In this document: positions 33,700 through 44,547 of the stretch, piece after piece
Layout: every line of letters begins with the position of its first letter
How positions within the stretch are numbered: position 1 is the stretch's first letter
Source of the DNA: Ectocarpus siliculosus
Lineage: Eukaryota > Sar > Phaeophyceae > Ectocarpales > Ectocarpaceae
Length of the DNA: 64,000 nucleotides
Direction of reading: 5' to 3'
NCBI GenBank assembly: GCA_000310025.1
Contig: FN649758.1
Location: 1,446,494 to 1,510,493 of the forward strand
Notes under the pieces: generated by a model
What the model was told of the DNA's origin: nothing
The model's input: the letters and a program-made list of their open reading frames with translations, nothing else
Databases searched by the model: none
Translations under genes and position numbers: made by a program

Positions 33700-35680
33700 G
33701 GGGGGGGTCGTCGACGGAAGACAGCACCGGGATGAACTCAATACTCTCTCTACAGAATGACTCCGTTTATTTGGGGGGAGTTAATCCAAACGAGAGACTG
33801 CGTGGTGGATTCACGCAAGACGCACAGCAGGACCGCGTCCACTTTGAGTTGCATGTGGAGCCTGTGCCATGATTGAGGCGGGGCAGCGGGAGCGTACCGC
33901 CACCACGCAGATGTCCCAAATCAAACGAATCCTTTACTCGGGAACTCTTTTCGAACTGAGGTGCATTGTGGTTGTTCTGGAGGCGAACCATACGGAAAAC
34001 GTCGCCCCCGCACTCCGGCCATGGGTACCCCCCTCCTCCTTTCCTTGGACTTAGTTCCTTTTGGCCCCGCCTTGGCTGATGGAATTGTAATCTAGACATT
34101 GCCCGCCCACGTACCCTTTCACCTCCCGCCCGATACCACGCCTAACCAAGCGGTACGATGACGCCTTACCAGTCAACTGATGAACGCCAGCTGTGTCGAG
34201 ATTGAAGTGTGCACGCCGTGCCTGACACATTCTGGCGCACCATTGCGGTAAATCCTTACAAAGCGCACACACACACCACCGGCGGAACGGGTTTCGCCTA
34301 GACACTGCACAACAATACGAACACCCCTCCCTACGGGTGCACAGCACATGACCCTTCTAGGCCTCGCTACGAGAAAGTCTACCGCGTGTCCAACATCTGA
34401 TATTCAGTGTAGGAAAATACATGTATAGTATGTACTGTACACTCACAGGAGAACGTCAACACTTGGGGGTACATTATTCGCTATGACCATCTTCGATCCA
34501 CAACGAAGGAATGTTAAGATCTACGAACAACATTTACAGGAGGCTCTCGAACGAACCATGTGAACCACAACGGACGACGAAGAGTGAGCGGAAGCGGTCT
34601 ATTTCCAACTCAAAGAGAAATTGAGGGTGGGTGGGGCGGGTGGGGGGCGGGCAGCTCTCAACGCTAACCCGACTACAGTACAACGGAGACAAGGCTCTAC
34701 GGGAAAATAGCTCAATTGTGTCGGCACACGAATAGGACGCTCGCGGGTATGGCAAAGGACACTCGCACCCGTAGCGAGTGTGCTTTCCACACAACCCCTT
34801 CGCTTGACTGGAATTGCAAGATACATGTATAGACGTATTCACACGTCAGAACCATCGAACACAATGACAAAACACGCTCAGGGTCAATACAACGACTAAT
34901 AATCTAGTTTTGTCAGGTCATCCGACGCCAACGTAAGAAGGGCATCGACTCAGACAAAGGGGTAGTCGAAGCATGAAACAAGACAAAAAATCTCAAAGTC
35001 CTACATGATTTCGAGCTTCACGCCGCAGCTCTCTACGTAACTGGCGTTTCTTGGGCCTAAACCTACTACCCAGTTCGCACGACCTGCCCGCGGCCGCCTC
35101 TCTTGGTCGTTGCTCCATAGGGAACGACGCTAACACTGGGCTCTGCAAAATGTTGGGGCAGAGCCTCAGAATAAAATGGCTCTTACTGCTGTAACGGAGT
35201 GCGCCACAACAACAACAATGGGAAATCACCCAAACCTACTCTCCTCCTCTTTCCCCTCCCTACCCCATACCCCGTTCCCCGCTACAGAACCCAAACACAG
35301 AACACCGACTTTATGGAGTGAAGGTATTCGTAAGCATGACGTCATGCCACTATTTCTTACTCCGATACCGACTCTGCCCGACTTGCCAGAAATCTTAAGA
35401 GCGCGACCCGGTAAATAATAAAATAAACACACACACATGAAGTTCTCTCTAATAGGACGGAGAGGTGTATCTTCTGGTCCGTCGGTGCCTCAACGTACGA
35501 CAACGGAATCGATGAAGGCGAGCCAAGTGATCATGCCCCCCTTCTTCAAATACACGTACTGTTGTATTGTTGCTCAATTTTGCCTACATCCATGGAAGAG
35601 CCGTAATATAACCTTCAAGATCTAGCAGAAGCCCTCCAGGACGCACTGCTCTTCCGGCACGATGGCGCTACACCTGCACC
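33700..35680. repeat. segmental duplication, copy 2
   Basis: Partner of 30600-32520 in the same orientation, with many small indels and substitutions, so the duplication is not recent. The intervening 1.2 kb (32520-33700) is unique apart from CCATGG palindromes and a telomere-like tract. Confidence 0.75.
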
Positions 35681-37415
35681 TCGTCGTGGGACGTTGCATC
35701 GCGCAGACAGGTAATCCCAAGAAAACGGGAGAAGCAGCAAGGTCGGGCCGGCGGAGGGGGGGCGGTTAGCTTCGAGCCGCGTGGTACCTTGGTTGTCGCT
35801 TCTGTTCTAAACAATGCGTATAATTTCTACAAGATCATGAGTTTGATTTCCAGGCCATGAAAAAGGGTACTTTGAAAATACCAGATGTATCTATCCCACT
35901 TTTGAGTGCGGTGTTAGTTATCATGGGCGTTCTTACCGCACCGTACCCTCCGAGAATACATGCTTGTATGTCGTCGAGGAGGACACACACCACGCCTTCG
36001 AAGGCAAATATCGTCGAAAAACGGAAAGAGCGTCGGCTTCCCGCTTCACCTTCCCTTGTCTACATCCGTCACCATCGTCTCCTTCGTGCACCACCATCTA
36101 CTTGACACACCCGCTTTGTTCCTTACGCCTTGCCCTACAAAGCCCGACGATCGCGGACGATTTCCCCGGGGATAGGTAGCAAATCAGCATCAGAGGAGGA
36201 GGGGGGGAGAAACCGGCCTTTCGTTCGTACCTTGACCTGCAACGGAGGGGCGTGGCAACGCCGTCTTTCTCCTCGTGTTGGGCGTTGCCGTGCTGCACTA
36301 CTCTGAGGTCGTCATAAACCACTAGCTGGGCAGGAGTATCGACGATGTACGTTAGCCGAGGCTCCTCTCCGTCCTCCTGCGTCAAAAAACAAAAACACGG
36401 ATAAAAAAGGAGGGCATCGGGCATCAAACATGTGCGGATGTGTCACGAGGCACGCCGAACGGTTGGCAGCGTCCTCCTATTCCAACACAAGTGCTGAGCA
36501 CGGAACTTTCGTTGTGTCCCGGGTCAAGGGCATTGCACCGCACCTAACCTAACCCTAACCCTAACCTAGCTCGTTGTTCAACGGCTGCTCCGGGAGTACA
36601 GAGGTAAGAGCAAAGAATGCCAGCCTTTGGCTAAAATAAACAATACCTCGGGGTCCAATAGACGGAGGCACTTTCCTGCCGTAGCCCATGTCATCACGTA
36701 CTCTCGGGAGAGCACAAGCTGGAAGGAAAGCTGTGCTTTGATTACTAGCGCTGGAACTCACGCCGGTTAGTTTATCAACCTCTAGAGCAACGTCTGTCAC
36801 GCGCTGCTGGCTGGACTACGCCAAGAAGTACGTTGATGCGGCTACTCCAATCTCGTGCATAACGCAGTGGTAGCGAAAATACCGCAGCTTGAGAACCCTG
36901 CCTGAGTTCGGGATCGATTTTTTATCAACGCGCGTGGGCGCTAACATACCTCGAGATCGGTACTATACCAGCACTTGACATACCTCGGAATCACTCCTCG
37001 AGTCCCAATCGTGATTCGGGATGCGATTCTGCGCGATCGAACGGCGGCGGCGGCGGCGGCGGTGGCAGCGGCGGCAGCAGCAGCGGCGGCGGTAGAGTGA
37101 GCGGCGGCGCGAGGCGATGGCAGCGTGCGGCAGCGTGATGTTTTTCGGGCGCCCGAGAGCAAACAACACGTACTCTGAGAGAAAACAGCGCCGGGGCCTT
37201 GTGGATTAGTTGCCGCTCTTCTTTTTGGTCGCGGGCCGAGGAAGCACTCGTTTTTATTGGGCAAACGCCGAAAATTCGGGTCTAAGATCTAGCAGAGCAC
37301 GTTTGTATACCGCGCCGTGTCCGATCGCTTGACATTGACTGACGACAACAGCAACACAAGCGCTCGCTCTCCACGATTTGACTCGATTCTTCTCCATGCC
37401 TTGCATGTAGCTCAC
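35681..37415. other. region downstream of the PLC-like gene; possible unassigned minus-strand exon near 36220-36390
   Basis: A minus-strand stretch begins after an acceptor-like TGACGCAG (about 36385) and reads EDGEEPRLTYIVDTPAQLVV, then YDDLRVVQHGNAQHEEKDGV, up to a GTCAAGG/GTACGA donor-like sequence near 36230. It looks more protein-like than its surroundings but matches no family I recognise. A GCC/GCT-repeat tract lies at 37040-37095. The missing 3' exons of the phospholipase gene probably lie somewhere here. Confidence 0.25.
36543..36571. repeat. telomere-like interstitial tract (CCCTAA strand)
   Basis: CCTAACCTAACCCTAACC and further CCCTAACC units, about 28 bp. Too short to be a chromosome end. 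Confidence 0.6.
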
Positions 37416-40400
37416 CCTGACGATTATGCCCGAGCGGACCATGCCCTCGATCACGCCCGAGTTTCTGGTCTCCCCGAACGCCAAGAGGTCCGAATGGCTG
37501 ATCTCCGTCAGCGGCGTGCGCTCGAAAAACACGGTTTCGTCCTTTGGTAACGCCTACTCACAGCAAGCAGTGAACGTGTATTCGTACAAGCGCAACGGCA
37601 GGGGGGGGTCAGCGGGTGGGGGTTGACTCTCTGGCCTGAAAGGAAAATATTCTGCTATCTACTGCGTTGACGCCCGCAGCCGTGTATCTGCAAGAGCGGG
37701 GTGAAGAACGTCGGGTACCCGCCAAGAAGAATATTTTCTGTCGAGGAGTGAAAGGCAGCGTTCATAGGCATGGTCTTTGTTGTCGATCAAATTCTCAAGT
37801 ACGACATTAGGAAATGGAGGAGGGGTGGATGAGAGGAACACAGAGGCCGAAAAGCATGCGCACTTCCAACCGCCATCACGAAAGGTTATGTAACCACAAA
37901 CGCACGAATAGACAGGCGTACTGAAATCGTTTCATGACGATTGGGGCAGAGTACACCGACGAGTTTTATCCAATTCAACACACACACCCCATCCCATCTA
38001 TCCCTTCGCCCCCCCTCCCCCTTCGTGATGTGAGAGCCTGGTCCGGTGAGAACCCGGCGTGCCCCTCCCGGCTTTGTAGGGATGCGAAGTCAACGGTCTA
38101 ACGACTACGGCATGCACGGCTATGAGTACACCATCCCCTCGCCCCCCCTCCATATCGAAGCCCGCACGTACGTGTGACAAACACCAAGTGACGTTGTGGA
38201 AGTGGATCATGCGGCGGGAGGGCAATGAGCTACACAACAACGCGTGTGTTTCGTGCAACATGAAACAGAAGTCCCCTCAACGGCATGAAACTACAGCACG
38301 TAGGAGAATTGCGGGCACTATCCATCCATAGTTTACCTCATATTATAGTACGAATTTCCATTTGTTGCATCATAGAGGGAGGTATGCGACACAAACATGG
38401 ACGGCCGCAACAAAGCTTGAAGGACCGTGCGCCTACCTTTCTGACAGAGGGCCTGCACAGAATGTTCGTGGTCTGGTAGTCTACGATAAAGAGAACCTTC
38501 CCCCTTGTCTCATCCACCAGGGGCCATCCCCCCGCCATCCCCTCCCTCGCAACGCCGCCGCTCCCGCTGCTTTCGGCGGAAGTTGAAGAGATGGTGGTAG
38601 GGACGAACAACTCCGAGGCTGACGTGGTCGCAGTGACAGCCTCGGTGAGAGTCTCGTAGTCCCCCCGCACCTCTCTCGGAGTGAGGATTCTGTCGAGGGG
38701 AAACTCGTCGATAACCGTCTCCTGCATCGCCCGGAAAGCAGTGTGGTCGGCGTCCGGTGTTTTCTCCCCACAGAGCTGCGAGGGGTGACCGGGCCGGGGG
38801 AGACGGTGGAAGATCGGGGGGGGGGGGCGGGCGGGGGGGGTGCTCATGTAAACGCATGCCGTACTCGTTGTACGATTGGCCTCGCATCCCTACAACTGCC
38901 GGGACGGAGCGATATGACTGTATTGGCCGGCCCAGGCTACGTTTCACAAGGATGAACCAGATGCTGGTATCATCCTGGAGCTGGAGATGCTTCAAGGCGA
39001 AGAAGGAGAGGTAAAAAGAAAGAAGGTAGAGATCGTGGGCATGATAAAAGGCCCTTGACTTCTGAGAAAGAAAATTGTCGCAGTGTATGCCTAATACGGA
39101 CGCGGGGAGCTGATATCCGCGAGCCACGAAAAAACGCCGCACGTACGCGTATGTATGTACCTGCAGGAAATCACCCGTGAGCTTGAGCTCTATCTCGATG
39201 AAGAGGATGTGGTGCGTCGGGTGGGTGTCGCTCCACTCCCTGACCTCCGCCAGGCACACCGACAGGCAGTTGCACGACGACACCGCGTCCAAAATGGACA
39301 GGTGAAACACGAACCACCTGTGACGACGTTCCAACAAGGTAAACAGAGCGTCACACAGAAAGATAATTGAGGCTTCACGTAAAAAGGGGGGGGGGGGGGG
39401 GTGTACTCATAGTCGTGCATGCCGTAGTCGTTTGACCATTGACCTCGCATCCCTACAAAGCCGGGACGGAGCACGCCGGGTTCTCACCGGACCAGGCTCT
39501 CACATCACCAAGCGCGAAGCGCCGTGAGGTATTTGGCGAGTCGCATGAAGGGTGAGCTGCATCCTGCTAAGGGTGTTCGGCATCTTGTGCTTACTTCCTT
39601 GCGTACGGATGACAGCTACGTATGACTTAATTTATTTTCTTGTGCTTTCCCTTCCAGAGACAGTTGTAAGCACTGTGTAACTGCCTCGAGGAAGCTTGAC
39701 CATTTTAACACAACGTGGTGCGATCATCCCCCGTTGCGCGGAGTGAGGCTTCTCGACCCCGCACAACATGATCTACTCGACCACCATTATGGTTACCGCA
39801 AAAAAAAAAACGGTAACCTGGTTGCCGAGTTCACGAAGTGAATTGGCTTGTTTAACAACGTCGTTGCCAAGCGACGAAAACCCAATCCCGATGGCAAACA
39901 CCGAGTGGGGGGCTTGTTTTACAACGTCGTTGCCAAGCGACGAAAACCCAAACCCCGATGGCAAACACCGGGGGGGGGGTGTACTCATAGTCGTGCATGC
40001 CGTAGTCGTTTGACCATTGACCTCGCATCCCTACAAAGCCGGGACGGAGCACGCCGGGTTCTCACCGGACCAGGCACCGGGGGGGGCGGCTTGTTTTACA
40101 ACGTCGTTGCCAAGCGACGAAAACCCAAACCCCGATGGCAAACACCGGGGAGGGGGGAAAGGGGGGGGGGGGATTGACGGGTTATATCCTCTGTTGGTTG
40201 GCGCGGCCATCATGGTGGTGCCAAATTTACCTGCCGGTTTTCCAATCGTAGTGGATGTCCAGCTCCAGGTGCCGTATCCCGGCGTCGAGCTGCGCCGTCA
40301 GCGACGGGTAGTGGTAGTCCCAGTAATCGCTCAGAGCCGGCACGTACGTTCGTCGGTGGTAAGAGTTGTGAGTCCCGATCACCTTTGGGGGACGTGGGGG

Positions 40401-42002
40401 CACCGAAAGGACAACAACTGCTGTTGTTAATCGTCGTTATAAAGAATTGTTTAGATTTCATGTAGTAGGCTGAAAGGGTAAGAGTTGTGCATCCCGATCA
40501 CCTTTGGGAGACGGCGAACGGTGACAACAAAGGAAGTGACTGATGTTTGTAATTGTCGTTTCGAGAGATGTGTAGATTTCAGGTAGGCTGAAGGGAACGA
40601 GTTATTATGCGTTTCGATCATCTTTGAGCAACGTGGGGGCACCAAAGGATGAACACTGCTGCTGCTGGTAAATATCGTTTCAAGAGTTGTGTAGATTTCT
40701 TGTCGTAGGCTGAATCAGCCCAGGGGTATGTCCTGGTGCTGATTGCTGTCTTGGCCCCCATTTGAAAAAGTGCGGTGGAAAAAAGTGTTCCACGCGGCGG
40801 AACACGTGGTGGAACAGCAGGTTTTTGGTCAAACTTCACTTGGTTTTATTGTTACGGCCCCAGGTACGCGTGTCCGTGTTGCATGTTTGTGGTTGGACTA
40901 CCGGAGGAAGCGACAATCAGTTGAAGCGCCGAAAAAGGTCTTGAGGCGGGATAACTACTGTAATTCCCCGAGAAGGTCCGTGCACGAAAAGAAACCTTCC
41001 CAGCAAAACAAGTGTACTTCGAAGCACATAGTGTACTGTATGCCAAATACACACGATGAGCCTGTTGCCCACAGGGGTGATATCGCTGCATGCTGCTCGG
41101 GGAACAGGAGACACCCACAGGTTTGTTCAAATTTATCCCGGGCTCTTACCTGTTGTGACTCTACAAGTCTTCATGTAATTATCGTCGCTTTGTTTCTGGT
41201 ACAGAGAAAGAACAAGAGGAGCTTGCGCCTGAGTACAAAAGGAGTGGAATATATCTAGCGCATGAACCTTGGGGAATTCTGCTGCAAATTTATTACTTTA
41301 CCATTACATAAGCTACCGCGGCCGACGCATATCTTTGTTGGATTTTCGGCCAGCCCCCCTTGCCTGACTTACTTGGAGCTGGTTGATGTACAGGGTGGAG
41401 GTGCCCTGCTCGTCGGCAGCCGGCACCACCGAAGATGGTAGCTGGCCCGAAGATCGTACGCAGGACGTGCATACCGGCGAGAGCGCCCAAAAGAAAATCG
41501 CCACGGCCAACAAAGCCAAGAGCAAGGTCACCGTCACCATCGCGGTAGTCCAGGCGAACTTCAGCGCGGCCAGAAGCCTGCGTCCGCAGACCGCCGGCCA
41601 TCTCGTCCTCCACGAAGAAAAGGCGAACAACGGAGGAAAACGATACCCGGCGCCGGCGCTTTCTGTGCCAGAGTCATCGCTTCGCCCTGCGGTGCTGGAG
41701 CAGACTCTCAACAGGCAAGGGTTCCCTTCCTCTTCGTCCCTGGACAGCTCGTGCTGAGGGGAGACCAGAGAGTCGTCGAGGCTGCTGGGGGCCAGGGGAG
41801 TGGCAGCCGAGCGCGGCGACAGCGTAGGTGCAAGTTGACGCGGTGCCGAAGAGACTCCGCTTGTAGTCACCACCATAGTTCCGGTTTCACAAACATCACC
41901 ATGACAGATCGCCGTCTTCCCGCTGCCCATGAAGCTCGGTGGCATTGGGTCCACAATCTGCTGCCTCTGCGAGTGAGTAGCCTTTGCGGCTTCGGCAGCC
42001 AT
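37416..42002 (-). CDS. Ca2+-dependent phosphoinositide phospholipase C-like protein, membrane-anchored; 3' end unresolved
   Basis: Resolved exons (minus strand): 42002-41373, 40382-40231, 39317-39161, 38775 to about 38410, and 37541-37416. Exon 1 (210 aa, ATG at 42002) is Ser/Pro-rich and ends in a single transmembrane helix (TVTLLLALLAVAIFFWAL), then LYINQLQ. Exon 2 supplies the family signature VIGTHNSYH and DAGIRHLELDIHYDWKTG. Exon 3 reads FVFHLSILDAVSSC and HHILFIEIELK. Exon 4 reads DRILTPREVRGDYETLTEAV and GWPLVDETRGKVLFIVD. The 37541 exon reads DETVFFERTPLTEI and IEGMVRSGIIVR. The order matches the PI-PLC-C1-type fold (TIM barrel, catalytic His in THNSY, metal ligands ELD). A short linking exon near 37.7 kb and the C-terminal STDY-type exon were not found. 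The predicted role is cleavage of a phosphoinositide or a related diester at a membrane; the substrate is not shown. Confidence 0.88.
38023..38150 (-). repeat. element A fragment in PLC-like gene (intron after exon 4)
   Basis: GATGTGAGAGCCTGGTCCGG, then CGGCTTTGTAGGGATGCGA and GCATGCACGGCTATGAGTAC: the GAGTAC-terminal 130 bp of element A, lying between exon 4 and the 37541 exon. Confidence 0.75.
38816..38965 (+). repeat. element A variant (subfamily B) abutting PLC-like exon 4 acceptor
   Basis: A G tract, then TGCTCATGTAAACGCATGCC, GCCTCGCATCCCTACAACTG and CGTTTCACAAGGATGAACC. It shares its interior end with the copy at 44888 and differs from the main family after about 80 bp. In gene orientation its C tract lies about 45-60 nt before the exon 4 acceptor (38776). 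Confidence 0.75.
39385..40170 (+). repeat. element A full copy plus rearranged modules filling PLC-like intron 2
   Basis: Starts with 16-18 G, then GTGTACTCATAGTCGTGCAT, and runs through the whole family interior including a GGTTACCG(A)nCGGTAACC hairpin. It then repeats the module GTCGTTGCCAAGCGACGAAA three times (about 39865, 39925 and 40105) and restarts the GTACTCAT end once at 39977. It occupies about 785 of the 913 bp of this intron. In gene orientation its C tract is about 70 nt from the exon 3 acceptor (39318). Confidence 0.8.
40358..40715. repeat. three tandem about 118-bp units duplicating the PLC-like exon 2 acceptor
   Basis: Units start at about 40361, 40480 and 40596. Each contains, on the minus strand, an acceptor-like CAAAG followed by GTGATCGGGACTCACAACTC or a close variant, i.e. 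the 3' splice site and the first codons of exon 2. The unit inside the gene reads VIGTHNSY, the next VIGMHNSY, and the outermost MIETHNNS. Confidence 0.85.
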
Positions 42003-44547
42003 CACCCGCGGCCCGGCTTTCCGTATGTAAAATGTACAAGTATAGGACGGTGAACGGGCCGTTCGATCTTCTCGGCCGATGCCTGCTGACGTACGGCAGC
42101 ACGCCACTCCCCTCTGCCCTGCGCCCGGCCAGCTCGAAGTACCGTAAACGCGAAAGGGAGTGGACCTGGCCTTGCTCCCCGCCGACCGTCAGGTGTCGAT
42201 GCTAGCCTGGGAGCGCCGGGTCCCGCGTGCGTGTGGTGTCTTCAACCCGCTCTCTTCTCGGAGCTGCTCTCCTATTAGCAATACTCTGGAGTATTTTCCT
42301 AAAAAAGTCATCCATTGTAGGTTCTCTTCCACCAATCAAAACGCCGGAAACAGATTTCAAAATTCTAAGAATTGTGCTGCCTGCTGCCTGCTACTGCTAC
42401 TGACCCGCTCTTTAAGATTGATTATGGCAAGACGGGCTACATCATGACATCCACTACCCAAATTTCCAGCAGCGACACTTCGGCCTCCGCCACACAAAGT
42501 CCGCTATCGTTTCACCGAGCACCGAGTATAGGTTCCAGATATGTTCTCGCTACATGAGCGGCGCACTCTTCATTCCGACATCAAGCTGCCGCGTCGCGCA
42601 CACACACGCATGAGCGTCTCATTCTTCAAGAGAAACCACTCCAGCAGGGAGGAATCCACCAAGACACAAACACGAACACACCATCACGGGCGAATGTAGC
42701 TCTGGAATCTCTCACGTTCTGAATGTACTGCTGCAGCATACCGTCATAAGTACGCGTGTCTACGCGGTGGGTGAGAACCTAAATGGGAAATCCCGCGATT
42801 TCCCTCTCAGGATGTGGATTGTACCACGCCTCTCTTATTATGATGATTGCATGTGAGCCTGTGGAATCTGGAGCATTCGTTATGTACCCTCACAATAAGT
42901 GGTACTTCATGCCCTTCTCCTCTTGTACTTGAGTCGCTTCAGGGACCAACAGCAGTAGCAGCAAGAAAGCGTTGAGAACGTAAAGCAATAGGCATTATTT
43001 TATGCCTTTATACTGTAATATTATAGTAGTAGTACAGACGTGTACGTGGATGGATATGCTTTCTTCCCACGTCGTCTGCATCATGCCCGGACACGTACTC
43101 CTTGGCCACCTTTCTTGGGTGTTTCACGCTTGGCGCCTTGCTCTTCCCCACTCGCACATCCGTGCCATGTATCAAGGTGACTCGTACGCCGCCTTTTGGA
43201 CATTGTGAACAAGGTGTGATACACCTGCTGAATTGAATTTTACAGCAGGCAAGTCCAAGTGGCTGTCTATGCATAAATACGAGGTGTGATACACCTGCTG
43301 AATTGGATTTTACAGCAGGCAAGTCCAAGTGGCTGTCTATGCGTAAATAACACGCTCGCCAAGCCACGTCGTACTGAGAACAGGACGTGAAAGCACCGTT
43401 CAGCGAGCATCATCTTCGTCTCACAACGTTCCTCCTCCAAACGAAAGGTTTTGACGATGAGGCCGTCGATCTTTCTCTACGCCTGGGTGTACTCATCCGC
43501 CCTTCCCCCCCGCCCCAAACTTCCAACAGTCAGCATCCACACCGACGTCATCTCAACCTCAGCCTTGATAGGAACAACGACAACAAAACTTACCGACACA
43601 ACCACCGGAACTCCATCAACAAGCATAGAAACCTCGATTCTGACCAGCTTTCCGCCTCAGATGTCTTGGGTCGAAACAACCGCCGAGCCTTAGCCTTGCC
43701 ACGGACTCGACACATGCACAAGCACAACCCCTTCAAGACCCATCGTCCTCTGGACACAACCTTCGGTTGGTTGCGGTCCTCTAAACACTTTTCGCGCAGC
43801 ATGGTGTAGCGGCACAACGCAAACAAGCGCGAAAACGATGAGTGCCCACACATCTCGGTGCCCCCCCGGCAAAGGTGCAACTCTGTGGCGACATGTAGGA
43901 AGCGATAAAAAACGCGTGGGGAAAATTGATTGTTGCTGTGTTCTTCACAGCTAGTCTAGAAGCCTCAAACTTTCCGCGCGATGAAAAGAGACCTCGGGTT
44001 CAGCCTAGAGACAGAATTACAATCCCGCCGACAGAGAACGTCAGATGCTCGCACGCCTTGTATTGTTGACTTTAGAGATCTCCATCCGCATCATTAAGCC
44101 TTGAGGGCGGACTTTCCCAATCGAGCCGTCCCCTCTGCACCTTCTACAATTTCTCTCTCTCCCTCTCCATGTTCTTCCGTAAACACGATCAAGTCCCGAA
44201 TGCTGTTCACGAGAGGGTCTCCCTCCCAGCGAGTCCGCCCAGTCCTACCCTCCCCCTCTACAACCCTCTCTTCGCTGCGAACATGACGGAGTTCCGTTGG
44301 CCGTGAGCCCTTTCCCCCCTACGCGAGAACACCGGGTAGGAAAATAAAATCTTCTCGAGACCGGCCCACCCACCGCCCTGCTGCTAACGTTGCTCGACGC
44401 CTCTGCATCGTATATAGACTCATTGCCGCGCCGGCCGCAGCCGGTACGGCAGTGCACCCATCCACAATTATCGACGAACATGACCAGAGTCTCCCGAGAG
44501 AGAGAGATAGTGCCCCCACAAGGGGCACCCCCCCCCCCCCCCCCCCT
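42003..44547. other. spacer between PLC-like gene start and helicase gene end
   Basis: Contains the presumptive promoter of the PLC-like gene and the helicase 3' UTR. A 70-bp tandem duplication lies at 43212-43351 and a short helicase-exon-like relic at about 44165-44235. No other gene is seen. Confidence 0.45.
43212..43351. repeat. 70-bp tandem duplication
   Basis: Two adjacent copies (43212 and 43282) differ at only a few positions. Each contains the palindrome GGTGTGATACACC and an inverted CCTGCTG ... CAGCAGG pair. Confidence 0.85.

Noticed and set aside
36543-36571. A chromosome end.
   Set aside because: It is only about 28 bp and degenerate, with unique sequence continuing on both sides.
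39865-39910. TTTTACAACGTCGT resembles the lacZ-alpha/M13 polylinker region (vector contamination).
   Set aside because: The match is only about 14 bases, recurs in several genomic element A copies with unrelated flanks, and does not continue into lacZ.
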